A stretch of DNA of 64,000 bases from NCBI RefSeq assembly GCF_963678635.1, contig NC_087069.1:43042688-43106687 (forward strand), read 5' to 3'. Under the pieces are notes generated by a model. That model saw only the letters and a program-made list of their open reading frames with translations, made no database searches and was not told the DNA's origin. This stretch comes from Symsagittifera roscoffensis (Eukaryota; Xenacoelomorpha; Acoela; Convolutidae). Position 1 is the first letter of the stretch. The number at the start of each line of letters is the position of its first letter. Below are positions 54,361 through 64,000 of the stretch, in pieces. The position numbers were made by a program, and so were the translations under genes.

Positions 54361-56264
54361 ATTAATGCAAAGACATATTTCAAATAATGAGGTACCTCGA
54401 CGACCGATATGCGATCAAGCTCAAACATTTAGGGCCAAAAAATTTCAAGTTTCTGCAACACAAATAACATAAAGTTACTGTTCGCACCGGTAGACGATCA
54501 CAAAGCAATAAGGATAGTAGAAAGAATGATATAAATATTAAAACGTCGGTATGGGTAATTTGAACAGATCAGTCAAACAAACCGTACAAACTTGCCTCCG
54601 ATGTAGCTGAAATAATAAAAACTTTGCAATTAACACCACGCGTTGTAATGAAAATTTTACTTTTTGAAATACTCATGTCAAAAAACACTGCTCTTTCTAA
54701 CATAGCAAAGACTATGTTAGAAATACTCCTCTTTCAAATACTCTTCTTTCAAATACTCCTCTTTCTAACATAGCAACGACTAGTTCACCTATATCCTCAA
54801 CTGGCAAAATGCCAAACATGCATGTTTAGATTAAAAAAATTTCACAAAGCCGCCCCTACCACCAGAGTTTATGCACGATTTGCAACGATGGTCTAAGGAC
54901 GAAATGTCAGTCAAAAGACGTTCGCAGATGCCAACAGACATACAAGGGACAAGTAAAACACCAACACAGCAAACACCAGGTGCACAATCTAAAGGGGCTA
55001 TAGGATTAAGTAAAGATAAGCTGAACATTAGATATAAAGAGTTACAGGCACAAACTGACAAAAACACTAAAAAGCGGTAAGATCAGGCAGTGAGAAGGCA
55101 ATCCAAGTAGCCATCAAGGGAAAAAAACCTGAGACGTTCGAACAAAAATACACAACTTTTGATGGGAAAATTTTGACGTACACACCACACACAGCATGGG
55201 TGCAAACTTTGATGAAACAGCCCAGATTATTAAGAAAAAGCGGAGTCGCATTTGTTCCTAATCCTTTAACTTACGGACCCTGTCGACCATCACGGTTAAG
55301 TGATGATGTTGCCTACAAATCCGCGAGGATATCAGGACCTTGTCTTCGTTTTTTAGACATCGAAGACCCCAATGCGCCTCAACACGCAATGTTCAAGGAG
55401 GATACAACAACAGGCCTTCCAAAGAAGCTCACAAGAAAAAAACAAGAAACAAGTAGTCAGGGACAACAGAGTGGCCCGAGCAGCCCAACCAAGAGGCGGG
55501 CCACAAGAAAAAGAACGGTCTAGAAGAACAAATCTAACTCAACAGGAAATACTACAAAGGACAAAACTGGGTCGAGTGAGACCGAAAGTGAGCACTCGTG
55601 GACGATTTCGGGAAACTCAGCGCTATCGCCATAAAGGCTAAATCAAAAGAGAGCTCCACCAGCAACAACATTAGTAAACGTGGCACCAACAAGACGGTCA
55701 ATACGCCACCGCCAATCAACGTTGGCGAAATTGTTAGACGATCCAATTCCGATCAACATGATTGACGAGGTAAAAAGCGACAAGAAACCACTCAAGTTCA
55801 ACATTGATTCGCCGTCAGAGCAACCAACATCGCCGTCCAAACCAAGCTTGAAATCCTAAATCCAAGAAATGGGTTTTTCCGACAAAACACCAGAATTCCA
55901 GGCTTGCTTAAGATTCCTTGAGGTGATTAGTCCCAAGAATACATGAAAAAAGCAAGAGAAACGATAGGAGAAACGGGAAGAAGTTATAGACCTTACTTCA
56001 ACAATTGACAATTGACCGTCCCGACAAGAACGAGATCCTATTCCTGGAACAAAACAAAACAGAAAGGACAACAGCACAGACGATACAGTACAGGAGGAAC
56101 ATGAAAAACAAGAGAATGACAATGACGATAAAAATACCGAAGAAATGAAGGATAAAGAGAAGTAAACAATTGATGGAAAGGAGTAGACAAGGAGGCAGCG
56201 ATTCCCTAAGGGACTTTAAACTCGAAGTTAAAAGCTGTTCGTTTATTTTCCCGTTGAAGGGGGA
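54361..56264 (+). pseudogene. 3' coding remnant of the LTR element, identity uncertain
   Basis: Basic, Pro/Thr/Gln-rich short frames follow (54871-55080, 55173-55523). They most likely derive from the integrase C-terminus and a third ORF. No membrane or fusion-peptide signature of an envelope was recognised. Fossil. Confidence 0.4.
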
Positions 56265-56522
56265 ATGGCATTCGGTACGGATGGATAAATTTATCATGAT
56301 TGATATATAGATATTTATGTTAGACCTAATGATATAAACCAATGTCTTGATTGGTCAGCTGACCTTGTACGGTGTTAAGCCAACGTTAAACGTGAGCAAT
56401 AGACCAGACGATAAATAAATGGTTTTTAAGAACAGTTGTTTTACCAAGCTAGCGTTTATGAAGCCCGCGTATAAGATTCCGCTTATCAATCCGTTCGGAT
56501 TCTATATACACACGTTCATACA
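56265..56522 (+). repeat. 3' LTR of the retrotransposon (about 258 bp)
   Basis: A purine tract GAAGGGGGAA directly precedes TGGCATTCGG, and the segment ends ...GTTCATACA, giving TG...CA ends. AATAAAT at about 56413 is a plausible polyadenylation signal inside the LTR. No matching left LTR was found. Confidence 0.6.
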
Positions 56523-57522
56523 TTGGGTATGACAGCTATGTTCAAACTACTTTGATTTCTACTCGACCTGTATTTTCACCATCTCGTCCAGTTTTTTGTT
56601 TGATTCGACATTTAATTGATGTGATTTATATACGATGAAAACTTTTTAAACGCATTAAAAAGTTGATAAATCAGTAAAAAAAGTTTTCACTTGATTAGAT
56701 TATCGTCGTATCTCGGGTTTATGTTTTCAGATCTGAAAAGTCTTTTAGATCTGGGATATCGATTTTCGGATCTAGCAGATGTGGAAGATTTAGGAATTCA
56801 TATCTTTGGATTTTTTGATCTGAGACACTTCAGAAGTAACAAAAATATATGCTTCAGTTTCACCGCAAAAAAATGCTCCTGGTCATAATTGGTTGCTGAT
56901 GCAAAGTTTTTTGATTTTTGATCAAAAAGTCATCGTTTTTACTTCTATCGCTAATTAAAAACATAAGCTGCCAAAACATGAAGCAGTTTCAACAAGCAAA
57001 CACAAAGTCAGTTCTTTTATAGATTAATTAGTTTTTGTTTTTGTTTTATTTTTCTAATAATCAAAAAATGATTAAATGAAAAATGAAATAGTTAGAAGAA
57101 TTTATTTTCAAAAAATTTTTCTTCAATCTTTTATGAAGTTTTTCACTTAAGAAGTTTTCGATTAAGAAGTTTAACTTGAAGTTTTTCGGTAGTTAAAAAA
57201 TTCTCATTTTTGTCGCTTTTTTATTGTCTTTTAAACTGATTAGTTTATGAAACTGAAGCTACTGAAAAATTTATTCGCAGTCATGTTTGGAAATGTTTGC
57301 CATATTTTTTAGTAAATTTTTTGGTCTGGCTAAAACTTCAATGTAAATTAAAATAAGTTTTTTTCAAAAAAAGTTTCGATGGTCAGCTTTAATTTTTTCA
57401 CAGCACAAAGTTTTCAAACTCAGACTTTGCTAGTTGCTTCAAGTTTCACTCTTTTATTTGACACTTTCATTGCAAGAAGTAATTTCATAATTTCTATACT
57501 CCCACTGATTCGAACATCAGAT
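56523..57522. other. Region between the LTR element and the second receptor gene
   Basis: AT-rich. An alternative upstream start for the receptor (ATG 57379, in frame, hydrophobic leader) lies here. Otherwise nothing recognised. Confidence 0.4.
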
Positions 57523-57572
57523 ATGGACTACTTCTATTCAGAAGACTATGGACACTTCATGGACTCGGGCAG
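57523..57572 (+). CDS. GPCR exon 1: acidic, tyrosine-rich N-terminus
   Basis: ATG at 57523 has G at -3 and +4, better than the in-frame ATG at 57379. Encodes MDYFYSEDYGHFMDSG and ends in phase 2 at a GTGACA donor. Confidence 0.6.
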
Positions 57573-60500
57573 GTGACATAAAAACGCATGATGCCCTCAA
57601 TTTTGTGTTTGAGTTTTTAAAATTTAAGGATAGGTTTTACAAAAGAATTGTTTGATAAGTTATCTTCCTTTAATTTTTTAACTTAATTTTGCGAATCTCT
57701 AAAGGTATTTTCCAGAGGCGTTAGTAAAAACTAAGTGATGAATATGAATTTAGTTTCATTTTTTGCGTCTTTTAGCTCGCCTCCAATAAAAGTTCGAATT
57801 TGAAAAATTTTTAAAATTCAAATTTGAATAAGCTTGGGAAGAATTAATCCACCGACAACGCACATAATTAAAATCGGGTGCGCAGTTTAAAACCGAAGGG
57901 TCAACAGGCTGTTTTCATTTCCCGGCATATCGATTGATTGTGTTGAAAATGCTTAAGATAATTAACTTGAACGCTCTCGACTCAATGATAAAAAGACTCT
58001 CCTGAAACAACTTCTTACTACTCTCTCTAAATAGGAAATTTGAGTCTTACAAAACCACCTATTAGTGTTTTTGTTTAAGAATTAGCGTAATTGTTTGGGG
58101 GAATTCTCGAAAGTACCCGAGTCGAGATTTTTCACCTAATTTGAAGCAAGATTTGAGCGGTTTGAGCTGTTTTTTTAGACAATTACGCTCAAAATCTTGC
58201 TTCAAAATGAGCGGTTTGAGCGGTTTTTGAACGGTTTATCTTAAAAAACCGCTCAAAAACCGCGCAATTTTTCGAATGTTTCAAACTTTTAAAGTTTATT
58301 GAATTCAAGTCTGGTTTTTGTGCTTAGGTCCGACTATGACTATAGCTACTTCGACTATGATGGGTATGGAAGAACCGTTTATTAACAGCAAAAACTTGAC
58401 GATTCATAGACAAACTATCACTTAATTGTATTTCTAGGCTCTGTTTCATGGTATAACGAAAGATTTTATCTGGCTCCAACTATGTTTGCTGAAGCCCAGA
58501 AAGTCTATATGCCAGTTTTTTTTAACCATCGTGAACTTTGATCATAAAATTACAGATTAAAGTTTTCAGGTGGGCCAAATAAAAATAGCCGAAACCTGGA
58601 ATAAAACTGCTTTTTTTCTTTTTATGCCTGCTGAAACTGAAACAATGAAGAGTTTTCCAATATTATCCCAACCATCGAACGGAGGGAGAATTTTTCAATT
58701 CGGATTCGTTTTTTCTCCCACAATTTGAGTTATCACAAACAAATTTCACATAGGGTCAAATGAAAATCCTTGAAGAAAGTTTTTTGATCATAAAAGCAAA
58801 AAATGACTGAAAGTTGCAACTTTTTTTTGTGAAAAAAGGAAACTAGATCAAAATATGTTGTGTTGTCGTAGACAATTGTCAGCGAGTGTTCATTACACTT
58901 TCAAATCTAAAAAAGTACCCATTTTTCGATAAAATCTATGAACACTGTACTGGTACCTTTTTTGTCGCTCTAACTCGGTGGGACTGTTTCAGAAAACGTT
59001 TTCCATCTTGTCTGAAATTTGTTAAAGATTTTTATCTTTACAAAAACCAGGGGTCAAAATCTGATTGCTCCAATTAGCCGTCATTTTTGCCAATTTTCGG
59101 CCTTCGTTTTGGAAAAAAAATCAAAATCAATTGATTTTTTTCGGGAAAAGAACAAAATTTTTTCCAATGTGCAAAACGCAAACCGCAAAAAAAACTTCGC
59201 ATTCGATTAAAAGTCTTGTGGAAAAAAAATAGAAAAAAGTAGACAGAGGATCTTCATTGAAATACCGCAAATCAATGAAAAGCATTTGCCATAATTCCAC
59301 TCAACACAGTTGCTCAAAAGTTGTAATCAAGACAACGAGGAAAATGCATAGTTTACTCAAGTCATATTTAAGTGAGAGACAGAAAATTGTGTTTTTCTTC
59401 TACAAGCAATCATAGCTTTAAACTTTATCATCTGGAGTGCAACAAGTTTACATGCTCGATCCCATACTTTTCCTAGTCTATATAAACATTTTTTCTGGTT
59501 GCTTTAAATCTTTTTGCCATTGTTGTAATTTTAAATATTGGAAAAGAATCCCACTCAAGTTTCGGAAACAATGTAAGTGGATTAGCTAAAAGGTGTAACA
59601 CTATCAAAAGATGAGAAGTAGCGGTGAAGCAAAAAGTTTTATTTTTGATACTAACAAAATTAAAGCTAACATCTTGGCTGGGTTAATGATAGTAATAAGA
59701 AAACTCAGAGAGCAGATTGCACTTCTTATGAGAAAATAAGCATCACAGAACTATAATTCTGTATGCACTGAGAACCTTTTTATTAACAAAGAGTTACTTG
59801 CCAAAAATTGTAATTGAAAAACTAGAGAAATACCAGCGCTTTCTGTCGAGACTAAACTTGAATCTCAGAAAACTTGACATTTTGCATGAGGCACGACGTG
59901 AGCCGAAACTACTTACATTGGGAGGCTCATCTAAAGAGCTGATTATGCTTTTAGCAGAATTTTTTGTTAATTCATAAATGATGAAGTCAGCGATAAACAA
60001 AATTGAACAAAAAAAATCGCTTTTTGGAGAAAACAGAATAGATATGCTCAAAACAGAAGTGACAAAAACAGAAGTGACAAAAAATTCCATTGAGTTGGAA
60101 AACTTGATAAGAGTGTTGTTTATTACTTTTTTTTTGATGAAAACCTAATTCAAGATCTTGTTGATAACAATGAGAAACAGCTCAAAGTGTATCTCAGAAT
60201 TATCTTGTTAATGATGTTGTTTGATAATATGTTTTTTGAAGACCTTTTTTGTTATATACAAAAATTTTACTTTTAGGGTAAATAGTTAAAATATAGTTCA
60301 AATTTTGAAAAAAAAAGCTCACCAAAAATGGTTTTTCTCTTTTTCAAATAAGCCGATAGTATCATGAGTATCACGTCTTTCGTGTAATCCAATGATTATT
60401 TGTTTTTTTTTCTACGATGTTTAAACGAACTTTTTGCGTGTTTTTAATACATCTTTTTCATTGGTGAAAATAACTGCTCTCTTTAAGGGGTTTAGAAATA

Positions 60501-61491
60501 GGTCGGAAGACCTGATAATCTCCTGCCATTTGTTAAACATTATGTAAACGAGTAAAAACTGTATGCATAATGCATAACGAGTAAAACTGCATAAAAATTG
60601 TATGTTTCTCTCGAAAAAACTGGAAAATTACTATTATAATTCGTTCTTCTTCGATAAAACTTTCTTTTGGTCGCGAATATAATTTTTTGATCTGCAAAGT
60701 CCAAAATAACTGTTTAAAAATCACTGTGAGCTCAACCTGGACCCCGCATAGTGGCTAAGATTTGAAAAACTAACTTCGGTCTCCGAGTTATCTCGAACAC
60801 CGTTATAATCCAATGTTTAATTTTGTCAGTTTTTTCTGTTAATACAACGTGCAATTTCATGTCGTATCACTGCGGAGAAATGCGAAGCAAGGAAGAGCGA
60901 CTAATTCAAATCTCGTTGACTAAATTTTCTCTCGAGTTTGTTCAGGTTAGAGTTTCTTATTGAGTCTTATATATTCAAGTGAAATAATTGTTACCCAAAT
61001 TCAATAGTTTTTGGCCCACGTTAAGACCAAGTGAAATCATATTAACGAAATGACAGTCCAATTTTGTGGCGGGAAAGAAACGTTACAAAATCCCTATCAC
61101 ATTGGCGAACGCATTTGGGAAATTTTTCATGACAAAAAATAACAGGTCAAAAAAAACGACAAACCTGACAAGAAACGCTTATCTTAGCTCCGCCGTTTAA
61201 CAGATTTAGAAAAAGAAATGTTCTTTAAAAGCATAAGTGATATTATTTTTTTTCAAAACATTTCAGCTACCAATACTGTTGACAACCATCATAGTGAACA
61301 CTTATTGTCTTGTCGTTGTTCTGAGTAAAAAAGAACTGCGAACTATGGATTATTTTCTAGTTTCGTTCCAATCTGTGGCAGACTTGGTGTTCTCTGGTTA
61401 TTTGGGTCTGTTTTTCTTCTTCTATGACATGTTTCTAGCACTCAATGCAAACTGCAAGTCGTTTACTGAAGAAATACACTTGCAACAACAA
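57523..61491 (+). CDS. Second rhodopsin-class GPCR, 5' exons only (N-terminus, TM1, TM2)
   Basis: Exons 57523-57572, 58328-58376 and 61267 to about 61457 (or 61491) join in frame. The 33-residue N-terminus has 8 Tyr and 8 Asp/Glu. Exon 3 gives TM1 with N44 (IIVNTYCLVVVL), loop KKELRT, TM2 with FQSVADLVFSG (D72) and NANC, the TM3 cysteine C96. The spacing fits class A GPCRs. The rest, including any ligand or retinal site, lies beyond the right edge. Unlike the opsin it has an intron before TM1 and none in loop 1, which points to a different subfamily. The exon 2 donor (GTTTAT) is weak, so a small extra exon is possible. An earlier ATG at 57379 would add 48 residues with a hydrophobic stretch. 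Confidence 0.7.
57573..58327 (+). other. Second GPCR intron 1
   Basis: GT-AG, 755 bp, containing the foldback-prone segment at 58140-58265. Confidence 0.55.
58140..58265. other. Nested inverted repeats able to form cruciforms
   Basis: GAAGCAAGATTTGAGC (58143-58158) pairs with GCTCAAAATCTTGCTTC (58189-58205). GAGCGGTTTTT near 58217 pairs with AAAAACCGCTC near 58245. GAGCGGTTTGAG occurs twice. It may be a small foldback element or its relic, ending about 60 bp before exon 2. Confidence 0.6.
58328..58376 (+). CDS. GPCR exon 2: SDYDYSYFDYDGYGRT
   Basis: The acceptor TGTGCTTAG opens exactly in the frame needed, completing an Arg codon. The Tyr/Asp pattern continues that of exon 1, which is the main support. 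It ends in phase 0 at GTTTAT, a poor donor but the one that fits exon 3. Confidence 0.6.
58377..61266 (+). other. Second GPCR intron 2
   Basis: About 2.9 kb, AT-rich. Apart from the open segment at 59727-59981 nothing was recognised. The 98-codon minus frame at 59794-60090 is its shadow. Confidence 0.45.
59727..59981 (+). other. Open segment with protein-like composition, no start codon
   Basis: The + strand is open for about 84 codons, including IVIEKLEKYQRFLSRLNLNL and EPKLLTLGGSSKELIMLLAE. The heptad-like Leu/Lys spacing and the ...LLAEFFVNS ending resemble short helical proteins found in several invertebrate mobile elements. The resemblance is from memory and weak. Confidence 0.25.
61267..61457 (+). 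CDS. GPCR exon 3: TM1, loop 1, TM2, start of TM3
   Basis: Acceptor AACATTTCAG. The frame reads LPILLTTIIVNTYCLVVVLS, then KKELRTMDYFLVSFQSVADL. The exon may end at 61457 (CAA|GTCGTT) right after the TM3 cysteine or at 61491 (CAA|GTATTG). I prefer the earlier one because the residues between (SFTEEIHLQQQ) do not look like TM3. Confidence 0.75.
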
Positions 61492-62372
61492 GTATTGGGA
61501 TGGTTCGCTAATAAAATTGAAAACCAAATTTGGATGTTTTGAATTTCTTTGTATGCTATTCAATAACGCAATGAAAAAATAATAAAAGAAAAAATAACAA
61601 TTATATAATAAGTCATATAGTGAAATGATAAAACTGCGAAAAACTGGAAGTTTTTGTTAGAGAAACGCACTAATTCGATATTTTTGGAAAACAGTTGAAT
61701 ACAGTTTTTTACTGTGCTGATAAAATATGGAGAAAAATGATTCAGATACCTATGCATTGAAACAGACAATTTCAATAAGCAAACAGATAAAATTTGCAAA
61801 AATTTTCTGAAGTGACGCTCAAGAGCCTTTATTTTAACTTTGCATAGCGCATGTGATATCTACATATTCATACGGTACATCAGCACATGGATGTAATTTA
61901 AAGTCAAAAAGGGAGAAAAAATTACATGTCTCCATTAATTTTTTGTGTTTTAGTCTGCAAGAAAATTATCAAATTATCGTTAATCAATTTGAACCCTTTC
62001 AAATTTTTGAAAACGAAATAAAAAACATGATAAAAATTATGACAGAGAAACGGCATATACAAAAACAATAAATCTTGCTCCCGGGGTTGAACAAAACACA
62101 TTTTCCACATATGAGAACCCGTACTGAACGGAAGCTGTTTTTCTAGATAGAAATTCTATGTAGATTATCCAGCCTAGTTTTCTCGTATTTTCCGTGCAGA
62201 AGTGATCTATTTCTTTTCTGGTTTAGAAACAAACAGTTTCTAGAAAGAAATAACCAGAAATCAGTTAACTGCTAAACATGTTTCGAGTATACACAATAGA
62301 AAAAGCGAATACAATGCAAACTTACACTTGTTATAACATTGTTATTCTCCTAAAACTTGGGAACTCTATCAA
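61492..62372. other. Probable intron of the second GPCR
   Basis: AT-rich, no exon for TM3 onward was found before the window ends. Confidence 0.45.
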
Positions 62373-62450
62373 GGGATGTAGCCTAGTTGATAGAACAAGT
62401 GTATAGCAATCAGAAGGGCGCGGATTCGAGCCCCACCATGATACTTTTTT
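62373..62450 (+). mobile_element. tRNA-like SINE head
   Basis: TAGCCTAGTTGAT (A box, about 62379-62391) and GGATTCGAGCC (B box, 62422-62432) are spaced as in tRNA genes, with CAATCAGAAGGGCGCGGATT between them, typical of tRNA-derived SINEs. A T6 run at 62445-62450 could end Pol III transcription. The arms do not pair well enough for a functional tRNA. The SINE body, if any, is not clear. Confidence 0.6.
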
Positions 62451-63384
62451 CTAGCTAGAAACAGCCTAGATTTAGCTAATTTCTGATCAGAATTAGGATA
62501 AGAAATAAAGTGTTTCAAAGAAAATCCATGCTTTATTTAAACATTTCAAAAAAATTTCTGACCAGAAATTAGATTAGATACAAAGTATTTCAGGTCAGAA
62601 ATAAAGAATTTTCTCGGTACGGGAAACTTTTTGTCATACATTTCCATACTTACAGAAAACTGTACGGAAATTTCCATGATAAATACTTTTCCATAAATAA
62701 AGTTGTAAAACTAGAAACTTTCCATATATAAAGTTTGTATGACAAGAAAATTAATATATGAAAATTAAAGTAGGCAGAGGCCTATTAACCTGGCTGAAAA
62801 CTCCAAAAAAAAGATCTCGAGTAAGGACATCTCACATAAGGAGGTAGCCAACAGGAAGGTACATATATTTTTATGTCTGAAGACAAAAATTCCCGCCCAT
62901 ATTCAAGCAAAGGAAAAACAGATTTACTAAACACTAGAAACCTGAAAACAAACGAAACATCTGACAAAATTTACAAAACTTAAGAGCACGCAGAATCGCA
63001 ACCTAATTATTAAGATAAACAAAAAAAAATTATTTACTAAAGCATTTGAATAACATTAAAATCACACGGACGAGTCGGGAGTTTGGCATTTTTTGCCATG
63101 CAACAAAAGCGTGTCATTGGAAGCGAGCAAAAAAAATTGCAATGGCGATAACCGATTTGTAGAAAAACTTGAAAAAAATCATCATTTTTTTGGAAAGCAA
63201 AAAGTGAAATATCAGTAAAACAAACGTGAAAAACAATTAATAGCTTTAAACAAACTTTTTGTGTTTCTCAAGCTATCAGAAACTCATCGCAATGCCCATT
63301 TCGGCTGTCATATGCCGTCAAAAATTTAAAAGAAATTAAAAAAAATAAAACAATATTAAATGAAAAATTTATTCAATAGCCCAA
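62451..63384. other. AT-rich sequence with small inverted repeats
   Basis: TTTCTGACCAGAAA-type palindromes at about 62559 and 62483, and TTGTCATACA (about 62632) facing TGTATGACAA (about 62729). No gene recognised. Confidence 0.35.
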
Positions 63385-63860
63385 ATTCCTGGGAGAGGGT
63401 TTTCAACTAGTTTCTGTACGATTATGAGCCATTCGAGTCGCATCTGATTCGTTTCATTTTAGAGAGAAGTACATACAATCCGTTATCATCAGAAAAAAAT
63501 TTGAAAACCACCATTTTATGGCGAAAAGTTCATTCGGTGAAAAACACCCCAGCGTAGTTTAGCTTTTGGTTCCAACGCGACCCCAATAGGTTTACATTAC
63601 CAAATAAAACTGGGATCATCGAGATGCCCGTATTGAATGTCATGCGCAATCATAAATGGAAAAACTCCTCCTTCGAAACTGAGTTGCATCAAGCCAAGGA
63701 AAAACAACAATCTTTTTACAGAAGACCTATTAACTAGCCCAAATTCCGCGGAGAATGAAAACCACCGTTTTGTTGACGTTTAAGTTCATTAAGTGAGAAA
63801 TGATCCGGCGGATGTTGGCTTTTCACTTCAACGCTTTTTTCGTTTTGAGAGATATTTTTA
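63385..63860. repeat. Two diverged tandem copies of a ~260-350-bp unit
   Basis: AGCCCAAATTCC (63379 and 63737), AAAACCACC (63504 and 63759), AGTTCATT (63528 and 63784) and GCTTTTGGTTCCAACGC / GCTTTTCACTTCAACGC (63561 and 63819) recur in order. Confidence 0.5.
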
Positions 63861-64000
63861 AAGAAAAATTTCTTTTCTATAATATCTTTTTCAGTAGTTT
63901 TGAGAAAAATTGTTGCTCTATGGGAAAAAATCATACAAGTTTCATATTTGAGTTTTGTATAATGAGCATTTTTTCATTCAAAAGTGACATCTTGTTTTTG

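Larger units (their letters stand above)
50064..56522 (+). mobile_element. Old, broken Ty3/gypsy-type LTR retrotransposon
   Basis: Parts occur in the usual order of Ty3/gypsy elements: gag, zinc-knuckle, protease, reverse transcriptase, RNase H, integrase, a further basic region, then a 3' LTR. The order RT - RNase H - integrase and the YLDD box separate it from Ty1/copia. It is broken in well over ten places and is a fossil. A second LTR is not seen at the left, where a small TIR element lies instead. Age cannot be measured from LTR divergence for that reason, but the number of breaks suggests an old copy. Confidence 0.85.

Noticed and set aside
59794-60090. 98-codon minus-strand frame in the GPCR intron
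   Set aside because: Antisense of the more protein-like + segment and rich in Ser/Phe from A/T-rich codons; no motif.

Overview
The window is AT-rich animal DNA (metazoan, most likely an invertebrate). It is gene-poor and repeat-rich, with large GT-AG introns. I cannot name the phylum. The animal call rests on a complete six-exon opsin gene on the + strand and the first exons of a second rhodopsin-class GPCR about 12 kb downstream on the same strand. Apart from one compact cluster of small ORFs at the left edge, nearly everything else is repeats, introns or featureless AT-rich sequence. Most short ORFs that can be translated from the rest are chance.

Layout. 1-2167 (- strand): six tightly packed, partly overlapping, intron-free small ORFs. 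They look like part of a virus-like or other multi-gene mobile element running off the left edge; one ORF hints at a DxE-type nuclease fold. 2471-2683: small terminal-inverted-repeat (TIR) element. 3840-5800: tandem array of a ~621-bp unit. 9240-19210: a 22-bp GTCGA-rich minisatellite and a ~4.7-kb block (10280-14960), present again in diverged, shorter form at 16600-19210. 19431-21536: a 934-bp tandem duplication so similar that it must be very young, or an assembly artefact. 23340-23815: LINE reverse transcriptase fragment (- strand). 26510-32740: two diverged copies of a ~2.2-kb block.

33598-45855: opsin. Six exons (phases 2,1,1,0,2) join cleanly into 376 residues, with the TM7 retinal lysine (K302), NPxxY, CWxP, the disulphide cysteines and a Ser/Arg-rich tail. 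No acidic residue is seen at the known counterion positions, and the E/DRY motif is NRY. Its intron 2 holds a 1480-bp element with 22-bp TIRs and many GCGGAWTCCGC palindromes, inserted into a GTCGA minisatellite. Intron 5 holds ~1.3 kb of ATTATG-type simple sequence.

49676-56522: a small TIR element abutting an old, broken Ty3/gypsy-type LTR retrotransposon. 57523-61491: 5' exons of a second GPCR with a Tyr/Asp-rich N-terminus, continuing past the right edge. 62373-62450: a tRNA-like SINE head.

The two receptors are probably separate genes of different subfamilies, because their intron positions around TM1 differ. Nothing in the sequence ties the left ORF cluster to them functionally.
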